Part shown: in pieces, positions 8,284 through 17,701 of the stretch
Layout of the letters: the number at the start of each line of letters is the position of its first letter
Numbering within the stretch: position 1 is the stretch's first letter
Source of the DNA: Bacteroidota bacterium
GTDB taxonomy: Bacteria > Bacteroidota > Bacteroidia > Cytophagales > Cyclobacteriaceae
Reading direction: 5' to 3'
NCBI GenBank assembly: GCA_022571715.1
Contig: JACZXH010000009.1
Span: 1-61,329 of the forward strand
DNA: 61,329 bases
The notes under the pieces: generated by a model
Databases searched by the model: none
What the model was told of the DNA's origin: nothing
Seen by the model: only the letters and a program-made list of their open reading frames with translations
Program-made: the position numbers and the translations under genes

Positions 8284-9714
8284 TTAATTCCTGTAATCCA
8301 GCGGCGGCTCCCTATTACCAAGCAGTGCTTCGTAAACAAAATCGCTACCCCTGCGTTTCAGCAATTCTGCTTTGGCCTTTTCAGCAATTGAAGGGTCGTT
8401 ATAAATATCAATGGCGGTGAGTGCGATGGTTTTTGCCGCTACCATCATTCCTTTTTGGCCGATGCTTGTTCCTCCTGCAGCCACCGCCTGCCAGCTGTGG
8501 GCAGAGGTGCCAGGTACCCATGTTGCAGCTCTCATTCCTGTGGTGGGCACAGCCCAGCTTACATCACCAACATCGGTAGATCCGCGTGGATTTGTATTTA
8601 TGGAATAGGGCAAGATCGTAGCTGCCGTAGCAGGATCAAGATCACCCGGGTAGGATTCAATGATTTTTTCTGCAAATGCTTTTTCCGTTTCATCATATAT
8701 TACACCTCCCACTATTTCCAGGTTTTTGTACATCAATTCCGCAAGTATTTCATTTGGCAGGAGGTTATATATTCCATGAATAACTTCGTATTCCATCGTT
8801 GTGCCTGTTCCCAGTGTAGCCCCTTCGGCAGCTTTTACCACCCGTTCGAAAAGGCTTATAACCTGCTTCATTTGTGGGTGTCTTACATAGTAATACACTT
8901 CGGCAAATCCCGGAACTACATTGGGGGCTTCTCCTCCCCGTGTAATTACATAATGTATCCGAGATTCCTGAGGCACATGCTCGCGCATCATATTCACCAT
9001 ATAATTCATGGCTTCCACCGCATCAAGGGCTGACCTGCCTCTCTCCGGAGCTGCTGCAGCATGAGAAGCTAAGCCTGTAAACCGGAATTTTGCTGATTTA
9101 TTCGCCAGCGCGGCGCCGGGGCTTGCTGAATTTACACTTGACGGATGCCAGTGTAAGACCACATCCACATCATCAAAAAGACCGGCCCTGACCATATACA
9201 CTTTGCCTGCCCCGCCCTCTTCCGCAGGTGTACCATACACACGGATTGTCCCTTGTTTTTGGCTTTTTTTAAGCCAGTTTTTTATTTCGATGCCTGCAGC
9301 CATAGAGCCTGCACCAAACAAATGATGGCCACAAGCATGTCCCGCACCCCCATCAATAATGGGTTTACGATACGGCACTGCCTCCTGCGAAACTCCGGGC
9401 AATGCATCAAACTCTGCCAGAATGACTATTACAGGTTTTCCATTTCCATAAGCAGCAGTGAACGCAGTAGGCATGCCAGCGACTCCAGATTGAATTTCGA
9501 AACCGGCTTCTTTCAGTTTTTGTTGCAAAAGTGCAGAACTGCTTTTCTCCTGGTACCCCAGTTCTGCCCATTTCCAAATCCGGTGAGCTGTTTCTGCATA
9601 TTCCTGTGTTTTCTCGTCAAGGTTTTTCAGTATTTCCTCGGTCGGTTTTTGGCCATATGCACCGGCAAGCAACACGGTCAGGCATAATATGATTATTGTA
9701 AATTGCTGTTTCAT
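8284..9714 (-). CDS. secreted M20 amidohydrolase (AbgB/aminoacylase-like), copy 1
   Basis: The 476-residue protein has a signal peptide (about 1-21, LLAGAYGQ). The M20/M28-type metal centre is visible as AEFDALPG (100-107), GHACGHH (125-131) and GTPAEEGG (161-168) with the catalytic/ligand Glu pair. The family includes AbgB, which splits p-aminobenzoyl-glutamate, and other amidohydrolases that cleave N-acyl or amide bonds; substrate here is unknown. The enzyme would act in the periplasm. It is a close paralogue of the protein at 42988-44439, with long identical blocks such as APERGRSALD and the ITRGG segment. A DUF819 membrane protein lies 58 bases or more upstream on the same strand. Confidence 0.85.
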   Translation of the reverse strand: MKQQFTIIILCLTVLLAGAYGQKPTEEILKNLDEKTQEYAETAHRIWKWAELGYQEKSSSALLQQKLKEAGFEIQSGVAGMPTAFTAAYGNGKPVIVILAEFDALPGVSQEAVPYRKPIIDGGAGHACGHHLFGAGSMAAGIEIKNWLKKSQKQGTIRVYGTPAEEGGAGKVYMVRAGLFDDVDVVLHWHPSSVNSASPGAALANKSAKFRFTGLASHAAAAPERGRSALDAVEAMNYMVNMMREHVPQESRIHYVITRGGEAPNVVPGFAEVYYYVRHPQMKQVISLFERVVKAAEGATLGTGTTMEYEVIHGIYNLLPNEILAELMYKNLEIVGGVIYDETEKAFAEKIIESYPGDLDPATAATILPYSINTNPRGSTDVGDVSWAVPTTGMRAATWVPGTSAHSWQAVAAGGTSIGQKGMMVAAKTIALTAIDIYNDPSIAEKAKAELLKRRGSDFVYEALLGNREPPLDYRN

Positions 9715-9772
9715 GATTTCGTGTATTTGTCAGATTATTATTATTGCGATTTACAAATTAATGTCAATTTAT

Positions 9773-10924
9773 CTACAACAATCCGGCAATTATAAATCCG
9801 AGATACGTACCTATTCCATTGCCAAGAGATCCTACAAGTATAGCTGAAAGCAACAAATCATGACGTCCCAGGCTTTCACTAAGAGCTAAGGCGGAAGTCG
9901 ATCCGCCGATGTTGGCCTGCGATGCAACGGCGATTATATCCCAGTCATATTTAAGAAGAGCGCCCATCCCATAAATCAGAATGGCATGAATACCAATTAT
10001 TATCACTACAAATAAAAACAATACCAGCGCAAGCTGCCCATTTTGCATTAACGATGCAATATCGCAATAAGCACCAATCACAGCCAGAAACAGGTAAACA
10101 CCCAACAAACCCAACGATCTGGAGCTTTTCAATCTTGAGATAACAGGTATTTGAGCAATTACGAGGCTGATGGTGGTAAGAATTAGAATGGATGGGATTT
10201 GAACGCCATGCTGCAACAACCAGTTGGCTGCTTGATCTGAAACAAACTTTGCGACCAGCGCTAAGGCAAGCAACAGTGTAATATCAATGATGATGAATCT
10301 CTGCTGATTTTGTTTATCAGAACCGGCAGAATCTGGGTTGACCCCTGTTTTTATTCTTGGCATTTTCTTTTGCAGAAATTTTGGTATTGCAATGGTAGCA
10401 ATCATCCAGATAGTGGTTGCAATATTGTCAATCGCAACCGATGTGGCATAAAGCATGCCTTCTCTATTGACTTGATAATACATGGCGAGTGCATTGAAAT
10501 TTATACTTCCACCAGTGTAAGTACCAGTAAACATCCCTCCAACGGCATGGTGTAATGGGCCAATCGTGTTTTTTGCATCTATAAGATAATCGGCAGCAAT
10601 TACGCCCACTGCTGTTCCGACAGACCCAACTAAAAACATGATGATCATGGGCGGACCTGCTAATTTCAGGTTTTTGAGATTTACTTCCAGCAGGAGTAAA
10701 AATATCGCTACCGGGGCAACTATGTTGAATATACCATCGTAAAGCGGCACCGTATTTGAAGAAGTGGGGATGATCCCAACGTTAGCCACAACCGCCGTAA
10801 GGAGAATTACGAGCAAGGCAACACCCAAATGTCTCAGAAAAGTGCGTTTTACGAGCCATTCCGACAATACAATATTTAAAAACAATACCGCCAGAATAAA
10901 AATACCGTTTTGCGTTATATCCAT
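9773..10924 (-). CDS. DUF819 family integral membrane protein
   Basis: From ATG at 10924 the protein has 383 residues (MDITQNGIFILAV...). Earlier in-frame starts up to 11017 would add a non-conserved leader. About ten membrane helices are predicted by eye, with the family blocks APVAIFLLLLEVNLKNL, GGMFTGTYTGGSINFNA and, near the end, ASQANIGGSTSALALSESLGR. The fold resembles secondary transporters related to glutamate:Na+ symport proteins; function of DUF819 is unestablished. It precedes the secreted M20 amidohydrolase, so import of a hydrolysis product is an attractive but unproven idea. Confidence 0.8.
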   Translation of the reverse strand: MDITQNGIFILAVLFLNIVLSEWLVKRTFLRHLGVALLVILLTAVVANVGIIPTSSNTVPLYDGIFNIVAPVAIFLLLLEVNLKNLKLAGPPMIIMFLVGSVGTAVGVIAADYLIDAKNTIGPLHHAVGGMFTGTYTGGSINFNALAMYYQVNREGMLYATSVAIDNIATTIWMIATIAIPKFLQKKMPRIKTGVNPDSAGSDKQNQQRFIIIDITLLLALALVAKFVSDQAANWLLQHGVQIPSILILTTISLVIAQIPVISRLKSSRSLGLLGVYLFLAVIGAYCDIASLMQNGQLALVLFLFVVIIIGIHAILIYGMGALLKYDWDIIAVASQANIGGSTSALALSESLGRHDLLLSAILVGSLGNGIGTYLGFIIAGLL

Positions 10925-11184
10925 CAGATCACAACATACACAATTAATATGATTGAAAAAATACCCCGCTATGTCTGGTAGGTATATGTGCTCAAGCACT
11001 GGATGGTAGAAGTACAATCACGCACCCTGAAGTTTGGAAGATTGGACTTGTGTTATAAAAAAGCGTCTTCAGCCATGGATAAGGAAGGGCATTCGGTAAC
11101 AGGATCCTAAAATTATATTCAAGAAAAAGCAGGTTCAGACTTATTAAGTGATATAAATAGCTACTGAAAATTTATTAAAACCGT

Positions 11185-11718
11185 TTAATTGGCCGGAGGT
11201 TCGATGCCCAGTTTTTTCAATACAAGGTCAGAAACATCAAATTTTTCGTCGCCGTAAATGACGATATCAAGTTGGGAAACACCTGCATTCAGAATATGCG
11301 CATAGCCGTTTTCTAACGCCACCTGTTCAATGGCATCACCAATTTTTTTGTACAAGGGTTTAAGTAATTCATTGCTTTTCTGCTGCAGTGAAGTCTGAGC
11401 GTTTTGCTGAAATTCTTGAAATCTTTCCTGAAGTTGGGTAAGTTCTTTTTCTTTATCCTGACGTACAACTTCGACCATATTCTCACTTGTTTGCAGGTAT
11501 TGCTGATATTTTTCCTGCATTTCCTGATTTTTAGCCTGCATTTGCTTTGTAAGCTGTGATTCAAGCGTTTTAAGCTGTGATTCCATTGCTTTGTATTCCG
11601 GCAGGTATGACAATATATACTGTAGATCCACATGCCCAATCTTTTGCTGCGCTTTCGCAACATTAATGCATGTAATCATTATTGCTATGACGAACATAAC
11701 TGGTACTATTTTCTTCAT
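11185..11718 (-). CDS. OmpH/Skp-family periplasmic chaperone
   Basis: The start at 11718 (MKKIVPVMFV) gives 177 residues with a clear signal peptide ending at about residue 23 (AKAQ). The mature part matches OmpH/Skp: KIGHVDLQYILSYLPEY, a long Gln/Glu-rich coiled coil (about 50-115), then a C-terminal domain KIGDAIEQVALENGYAHIL. Skp trimers hold unfolded outer-membrane proteins in the periplasm. In Bacteroidota it is often paired with bamA, which is not present here, so this is an isolated copy. Confidence 0.85.
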   Translation of the reverse strand: MKKIVPVMFVIAIMITCINVAKAQQKIGHVDLQYILSYLPEYKAMESQLKTLESQLTKQMQAKNQEMQEKYQQYLQTSENMVEVVRQDKEKELTQLQERFQEFQQNAQTSLQQKSNELLKPLYKKIGDAIEQVALENGYAHILNAGVSQLDIVIYGDEKFDVSDLVLKKLGIEPPAN

Positions 11719-12028
11719 TGTTTTTTCTTTAATATTTAATCGCAATTGTTTTAACTTAATTCAATTATAACAAGTACAATTCGCTAGTCATAATCAATTT
11801 TTTAGTGCAGTTTTATATCTCATAATTTCATATAGCTGCCCAAATTATCGGAATTTTGATTTATGAATTCAAAAATAACCATTATTCTTTACAATATTGC
11901 CTTGCAAGGAGCCAGTGAAGATGACCTTTGAACTGATTGTTGATGAAGTGTTTCGGGTATTATGTATATTCTAATTGCGTGACGCTCATTATTATGAGAT
12001 ACGGATTAAAAGGATGCAGATTATTTAT

Positions 12029-13798
12029 TTACTCTTCATACATCAACTCAATGGCATCGGTAAAATTTTTGGTTACCACCCTGCGCTTGAGTTTCAGTGT
12101 AGGCGTTAATTCATTGGTTTCGATACTCCATGGAACACTGAGCAGCGTATAATTTTTAATCTGTTCAAAGTGGGCAAAATTTTCATTCAATCGCCCTACT
12201 TCTTCATCAAATTTAATTTTAACTTCCGGATGCCTGATCATTTCAGCATCGCTGGTATAGGATATGTCGTGCAACAGGCACCACTCACGCAAGCCACTGA
12301 AAAAGGGTACGATCAGCGCAGCCGGATATTTTTGGTTGCTTCCCACCACCATAATCTGATCTATTAGAAGTGATTCCCTGAATTTATTTTCAAGTGGTTG
12401 AGGTGCTATATATTTTCCCCCCGAGGTTTTGAACAATTCCTTTTTCCTGTCGGTGATCTTCAAATAACGGTCATCCGTAAGTTCTCCGATATCTCCGGTA
12501 TGAAACCAGCCATCATCGGTCATTACTTCCTTCGTAAGTTCTGGTTCTTTAAAATATCCCATCATTACATTCGGGCCCCGGGTTAGTATTTCGCCGTCAT
12601 CAGCTATTTTTACCTCTACGCCATTTATTATTTCACCAGCATATCCGGGTCTGATCCGTTCTTCATACGGTTTTGTTATGCTGATAGTAGGAGATGTTTC
12701 GGTAAGCCCGTATCCTTCGCAAATCAAAATCTCCGCAGCGCCGAAAATGCGTACCAGCCTGGGCTGCAGGGCAGAGGCGCCTGAAATGATACAACTGAGA
12801 TTCCCGCCTAATGCTTGTTTCCACTTACTGAAAACGAGTTTTCTCGCCCATTTCAACTGCCAGTTATAAAAGGCTGACATTTTTTCCCCGGGTTGATAGC
12901 TGTTCCCCAACCTGATTGCCCAAAAGAAAATCTGTTTTTTAGCCCCATTTAGTTCATACCCTTTGGCAAGTATTTTATCATACAGCTTTTCAAGCAGCCG
13001 CGGCACCGTAGCAAAATAATCTGGTTTAACTTCCTTTAAATTTTCAGAAATCGTATCCATACTTTCGGCATAATAAATGGATACACCTTTGAAAAGATCA
13101 ACAAAAAATATAGCCCTGGCAAATATATGACACAACGGCAGAAAACTTAATGCCGTCCATGATTCGTTTACAATGTCAAATGAATTGCTGGTCGAACGAA
13201 TTATACTCATTACATTATCATGGGTGAGCATTACGCCTTTGGGGGTTCCCGTTGTTCCTGAAGTGTAAATAATGGTAAACAGATCTTCCGGCTTAACTTC
13301 CGCTTTCATTGCATGCAGCCTTGATACGGTTTCATTTTTCCCCGACTTCACCAGGTCTTCCCAATACTGCGCATTTTCAGTCTTATCAAATGAATAAACC
13401 GGAATTTCGTTAAGATTTTTACTTCTAATCGCACTTTTAACACTGCGCACTAGCTGCTGATCCGAAACGAAAACCATCTTTAACTCACTATGCCAGCATA
13501 TATATGCATAATCTTTTTCTGTACTGTTGGGATACATCGGCACACTTATGGCTCCGATTTGTTGTAAAGCAAGATCAACAAAATTCCACTCCGGGCGGTT
13601 TGCTGAAATAATACCGACTTTATCTCCTTTCGTGATTCCGCTGGAAAGTAGGCCAAGGCTTAGGTGATTCACTATCGAATTAACATCAGAAGTGTTGAAT
13701 TGCTTCCAGGTACCATTATACTTGTAGGCAACACAAACTTTTTGTGGAAAACCAAGAAGTTGATTTTCCAGTAAATCAAACAAACGGGTTGGTTTCAT
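12029..13798 (-). CDS. long-chain fatty acid--CoA ligase (AMP-binding)
   Basis: This 589-residue enzyme has the adenylate-forming signature YTSGTTGTPKG (178-188), the GYGLTETSP block and, near the C-terminus, DRKKELFKTSGGKYIAP with the catalytic Lys. The length and LCHIFARA block match FadD/ACSL-type long-chain acyl-CoA synthetases. It activates fatty acids to acyl-CoA via an acyl-adenylate, with ATP and CoA, at the inner face of the membrane. Neighbours give no pathway context: an OmpH gene downstream and a TPR gene 45 bases upstream on the same strand. Confidence 0.88.
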   Translation of the reverse strand: MKPTRLFDLLENQLLGFPQKVCVAYKYNGTWKQFNTSDVNSIVNHLSLGLLSSGITKGDKVGIISANRPEWNFVDLALQQIGAISVPMYPNSTEKDYAYICWHSELKMVFVSDQQLVRSVKSAIRSKNLNEIPVYSFDKTENAQYWEDLVKSGKNETVSRLHAMKAEVKPEDLFTIIYTSGTTGTPKGVMLTHDNVMSIIRSTSNSFDIVNESWTALSFLPLCHIFARAIFFVDLFKGVSIYYAESMDTISENLKEVKPDYFATVPRLLEKLYDKILAKGYELNGAKKQIFFWAIRLGNSYQPGEKMSAFYNWQLKWARKLVFSKWKQALGGNLSCIISGASALQPRLVRIFGAAEILICEGYGLTETSPTISITKPYEERIRPGYAGEIINGVEVKIADDGEILTRGPNVMMGYFKEPELTKEVMTDDGWFHTGDIGELTDDRYLKITDRKKELFKTSGGKYIAPQPLENKFRESLLIDQIMVVGSNQKYPAALIVPFFSGLREWCLLHDISYTSDAEMIRHPEVKIKFDEEVGRLNENFAHFEQIKNYTLLSVPWSIETNELTPTLKLKRRVVTKNFTDAIELMYEE

Positions 13799-13843
13799 TA
13801 TGACAGCAGGTGATGATTCCTACAATTTAATGAAATTTTCCAT

Positions 13844-15709
13844 TTAGTTAACAGGTTCTATCCCCTGCTCATCAAAATCTCCTCTCAGGGTCCGAAATCT
13901 TTTTCTTACATCAGCCGAAAAAATACTTCCGGGGTAGCGTATCAAAAATTCCTGATAGATTTCCATTGCGAGGAATTTTTCATTCAAATTTTCTTCATAA
14001 ATCAATCCCATACGATAGTAGGCATCATCCCCAAGAATGTCATAATAAAATTCTTCATTAACCCGAGAAAGGAGCTCAAGTGCTTCTTCGAATTTCGCTT
14101 CTTTACGTAATATATCGGCTTTAAGCCACAATAATTCATCGATAAGAGCATGGGTGGAGTATTCCTTCAGCATAAAATCTATTTCTTTTTTTGCTTCTTC
14201 CGTTTTGTTTTGAAAAAGCATTAAATCAATAGCAGCGTAGTTCTGCATGGCCGTTTCGGTAGAATCAAGGCCAGTATTGTCACGTATCAGCAAGCTCAAT
14301 TGCATGGCGTCGTTGGAAATCTCGCGGGTAGTAGCTTCTTTTAAAATATCCAGGTGCTCTTGTGCCAGCTTGAATTCACCTTTGTAATATGAAAGTTTGG
14401 CATTTCGTAATTTGGCATCATATCCGATTGGCGTTTCTTTCATTGATTTTTCTACCTGCGAATATAAAAGTGCTGACTCCCATGGTTCATTGTTCAAAAT
14501 ATAAATATCGCCCAGATCAAGTTTCGACATAGATTTCAGGTTTACGGCTGCCCTCGAATGTAAAATAATCTCTTGCAAAATGTGTATTGCGCTATCTTTT
14601 TCATCCAGGTAAAAGGCGTGCAAAAGCGCTTTGTTACGATAAGCTTCAAGCGTGGTACGTTCGTAGCCAGTTTCATTAATAAAATTCTGGTATTTGATAG
14701 TAAGCTCCCTGATTTTTGTCGGATTTACCGGATAGGTATTTTTCACGATCTCTTCTTCTGCCTTAATTCTATAATGACGGGCTAAGATTGCATTACCTGT
14801 AGCAGGATACTGATTTATGATGTAATCAAATATTTTTACCGCAGCTTTATGGTCTTTATTATCGAGTGCAATTTTTCCGATATTCATTGCCCTGTCGCCG
14901 GCTGCTCCTTTACGCCGGTCCAGTGCACGGGCCTGAATAAAAGCGCCGTTAAAGTTCTTTTGCTGAAGATTAACCCATATGAGCAGTTCGTTGAAAATGG
15001 CATTTCCCGGATCATCTTGAATTTTCCTGAACAGCAATTCTTCAAGTTTATTCAGGTCTTGTGGTTCGGTGAGCACCAGTTGCATTGTGTTACGCACAAA
15101 ATTAAGATTGGACGGCGTTACGGATAGATACTTCAGGTATTCGTTCACCATCAGATCCTTTTTGTTCTGAAACCGGTAAATATTAGCAAGTTCAAACGAA
15201 TAGGCATTCGAATCACCCTGGAAAGTACGTGCCTGCCTGTAAACTAGAATTGCATAGTCAACCACATGACGGTTTATAAAGTATTGTGCAGCAACTCTTG
15301 TTTTATAATTGTCGCTACTAATTTCATCCCGAATCAGTTTATAAAAATACGCGTTCATCTCTTCCGCATTCCCTTCTTCCCGGTAGATTAGGCCACGGTC
15401 CAGAATATAATAAAGGTTTGACGGATATTTTTTAATAACATTATTCAGGTATTTGCGAGCTATGTTAAATTCTTTCAAGTCCAGTAAAAGGGAAAAATAA
15501 TTATGATGTATCTGAGGTATGTACCTAAAGTTCTTAGCTATACGTTCATAAACCAAACGTGCTTTTTCCAATTCACCGTTTTGATAATATTCATCAGCAA
15601 GCCGAATCTCCAGTTCACGTTGTGCTTGCCCAGTTGAAAAAGAAAAGATCAACATTATCAGAGTAAGTACAAATTTCAATATGTTAGTGGTTTTCCACAT
15701 ATACACCAA
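13844..15709 (-). CDS. secreted tetratricopeptide-repeat protein
   Basis: The 621-residue protein opens with a signal peptide (about 1-29, FSFSTGQAQ). Nearly all the rest is TPR/Sel1-like helical repeat, from LADEYYQNGELEKARLVYERI at about residue 37 to YRMGLIYEENLNEKFLAMEIY near 585. TPR proteins of this kind in Bacteroidota are periplasmic or outer-membrane scaffolds; no enzymatic domain is visible. It precedes the acyl-CoA synthetase gene by 45 bases on the same strand. The upstream gap is the AT-rich stretch discussed as a possible origin. Confidence 0.8.
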   Translation of the reverse strand: MVYMWKTTNILKFVLTLIMLIFSFSTGQAQRELEIRLADEYYQNGELEKARLVYERIAKNFRYIPQIHHNYFSLLLDLKEFNIARKYLNNVIKKYPSNLYYILDRGLIYREEGNAEEMNAYFYKLIRDEISSDNYKTRVAAQYFINRHVVDYAILVYRQARTFQGDSNAYSFELANIYRFQNKKDLMVNEYLKYLSVTPSNLNFVRNTMQLVLTEPQDLNKLEELLFRKIQDDPGNAIFNELLIWVNLQQKNFNGAFIQARALDRRKGAAGDRAMNIGKIALDNKDHKAAVKIFDYIINQYPATGNAILARHYRIKAEEEIVKNTYPVNPTKIRELTIKYQNFINETGYERTTLEAYRNKALLHAFYLDEKDSAIHILQEIILHSRAAVNLKSMSKLDLGDIYILNNEPWESALLYSQVEKSMKETPIGYDAKLRNAKLSYYKGEFKLAQEHLDILKEATTREISNDAMQLSLLIRDNTGLDSTETAMQNYAAIDLMLFQNKTEEAKKEIDFMLKEYSTHALIDELLWLKADILRKEAKFEEALELLSRVNEEFYYDILGDDAYYRMGLIYEENLNEKFLAMEIYQEFLIRYPGSIFSADVRKRFRTLRGDFDEQGIEPVN

Positions 15710-16039
15710 TTATACGTATTAGATAAAAAATTATATAAATTTATTATTAATATTATTAGCTTGTGAGTTTGGTGGAAAAAAATTGAAAATATTTCTTGAC
15801 TTTAATAAATGTGGATTTAAGATTGATAATTTACAACTTATTGACAACTAATGAGTACAGTAAAATATTGATCATCAGATGATTATGTACTTATCCATAC
15901 ATCTGTTTTTTATGTGAATAACTATTCATTTTAAACCAGAATAAGGAAAACACTGTTAATAAATATGACTTATATACATGTACGATATGCGTATTGGTCA
16001 TTAATTTCTTATTATACATAAATCGAATATTTCTATACA
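15710..16039. other. AT-rich gap with clustered DnaA-box-like 9-mers (possible origin)
   Basis: The gap is very AT-rich, including a long A/T tract at about 15726-15758 that could unwind. Relative to TTATnCACA it contains an exact match on the minus strand at 15913-15921 (TTATTCACA), and one-mismatch copies at 15838-15846 (TTATTGACA), 15891-15899 (TTATCCATA), 15954-15962 (TTATTAACA, minus) and 16012-16020 (TTATACATA). A two-mismatch copy lies at 15810-15818 (AAATCCACA, minus). Two parS-type sites are 4.5 kb away. Chance matches are likely in such AT-rich DNA, and the genes to the right do not switch to the plus strand, so this is only a candidate oriC. Confidence 0.35.
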
Positions 16040-17701
16040 CTAATTCACATTTAACGTATCTGTTTTAATAGAGATATCCACAAGCTCCCAATTTGCACGT
16101 ATTGTAAGTTCTGCGTCACCGGACTCAGATATATAATACAAAACAGGTTCGTGTTCGATGTTATCAGTTAAATTTCCTGGAAACCAGTATCCGTCATTGT
16201 CCTGGACTGCCAGCAATCGTAATTTGTATTTTCCCGGAGAGAGATAGTCAAAATAATATTCATTCACATCCCTGAAAGAACGAATTACTTTGTGTTTCTC
16301 ATCAATGAGCTGAATGATAAAATGCATATAGGGAACATCGATTTCACCTTTGATGATTCCAAAGTCCTTGACTTCTAGAAACCTTATCTCAGATTTGATA
16401 TGCATGTTTGAATCTTCTTCAATACTTATAATAGCAGCAGTATCTAGCATAAAGCGTGGAGGTGAGGTAATGCTATCGGGTATATAATTTGGATCATCAG
16501 TAAGGTCTTTTTCAATTGTAACTTCTGTTTTATATTTGTTGAATATAAAATATTCAACAGGAAAAGTAGTTGTATGCAGGCTATCCCATACAATTTTAAT
16601 ACTGTCCGGGTTGATAATTCGTCCAGGTTTTGTAAAGGATATGCGTGTGCGAAAAATATTTGTTTCCTTTTTTATGTTCGGGTATTCGGAAAAATTCACA
16701 TTAAAATCATCCTTTGACCGGCTTGTTTCTTCAAAATGCATATAAACTGTATCAGAAACAGTAGTGAGCAAAGAGTCGGTTATTTCCAGCAACAGAGCAA
16801 CGCTGTCTGCAATATGGAATGTATTAAATATTTTAAATGTGCGGTTATTTTCGGTAAGTATATAAATAAGTGTGTCGGATATATCTAATAAACCAAGTGA
16901 ATGATCAATAACATATTTTGAGGTTTTAATTTCATAATAGTGGCCGTTTTGCCTTGCTGCAATTATTTCCAAATCATTAAAATCGATATGTTGTGTTCTA
17001 ATATTCACAGCCGTCAGTGAAGAATCAAGCGTCAGTATCTGCGGTATAAACCCGTATTCTTCGGATCTGGATTCAATAAGCAAATTATTGTTTTTGTCAT
17101 TAAATGCATATATCCGGTACTTTCCCTGTTTGATATTTTCAATAATGTATTGTCCGGATTTGTTGGTCCGGGTGAAATATAGTGGAAGTCCGTTTAACGG
17201 CGTAATCGTATCGGTAACATCAAATATTCCTACTGTATAATTATCGACAGGTTTCACCTTGAACAGGTCTGTTATTGTACCCTCGATTGACAGGGAATCG
17301 ATAAATCCCCAAGTGCTGAATGCAAGGCGTAAGTTTTCTGCCGCATTTCCTTCGGTAATGTCTTTGATTCCTTCTCGAAAGTTGAGTGTAAAAGTTGTAC
17401 TGTCAGGAAAGGGTTCTTCGAAAGTTAAGATGACACTATTTTTACGTATTTTGGAACTATATTTTCCAGAGAAGGTAGGGGTGATGATAAGTTCATTTTT
17501 AAGATTAAAAACCATTACAAGCTCATCGAAGACAAGCTCGATAGTTGATTCATTAAAATTCAGAGCAAAATTTGGTGGAATTGAGTATTCCAGAACGGGA
17601 GGATCTTCATCTTTGGGTCCACCAGTGGGGGGCATCTGGCTTGCACAGGAATAAATAAATACGATAAGGGGAAAATTCAGGATCAAATATGATAATCTCA
17701 T
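16040..17701 (-). CDS. lipoprotein with SbsA-type Ig-like domain
   Basis: A lipoprotein signal ends at Cys19 (IVFIYSC). Just after it the sequence MPPTGGPKDEDPPVL and the following 100 residues match the bacterial Ig-like (Big_5/SbsA) domain of a widespread Bacteroidota lipoprotein. The remaining region to residue 553 is beta-rich with repeated Ig/CNA-B-like units (KYRIYAFNDKNNN near 195, SPGKYKLRLLAVQDNDG near 500). It should sit on the envelope; function unknown. Its ATG overlaps the TGA of the methyltransferase gene by four bases (ATGA), strong evidence of translational coupling in the mnmG cluster. Confidence 0.8.
   Translation of the reverse strand: MRLSYLILNFPLIVFIYSCASQMPPTGGPKDEDPPVLEYSIPPNFALNFNESTIELVFDELVMVFNLKNELIITPTFSGKYSSKIRKNSVILTFEEPFPDSTTFTLNFREGIKDITEGNAAENLRLAFSTWGFIDSLSIEGTITDLFKVKPVDNYTVGIFDVTDTITPLNGLPLYFTRTNKSGQYIIENIKQGKYRIYAFNDKNNNLLIESRSEEYGFIPQILTLDSSLTAVNIRTQHIDFNDLEIIAARQNGHYYEIKTSKYVIDHSLGLLDISDTLIYILTENNRTFKIFNTFHIADSVALLLEITDSLLTTVSDTVYMHFEETSRSKDDFNVNFSEYPNIKKETNIFRTRISFTKPGRIINPDSIKIVWDSLHTTTFPVEYFIFNKYKTEVTIEKDLTDDPNYIPDSITSPPRFMLDTAAIISIEEDSNMHIKSEIRFLEVKDFGIIKGEIDVPYMHFIIQLIDEKHKVIRSFRDVNEYYFDYLSPGKYKLRLLAVQDNDGYWFPGNLTDNIEHEPVLYYISESGDAELTIRANWELVDISIKTDTLNVN

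Noticed and set aside
11868-11940. Short plus-strand frame (MNSKITIIL...) upstream of the acyl-CoA synthetase end
   Set aside because: Only 22 residues, low complexity, no start or promoter support.
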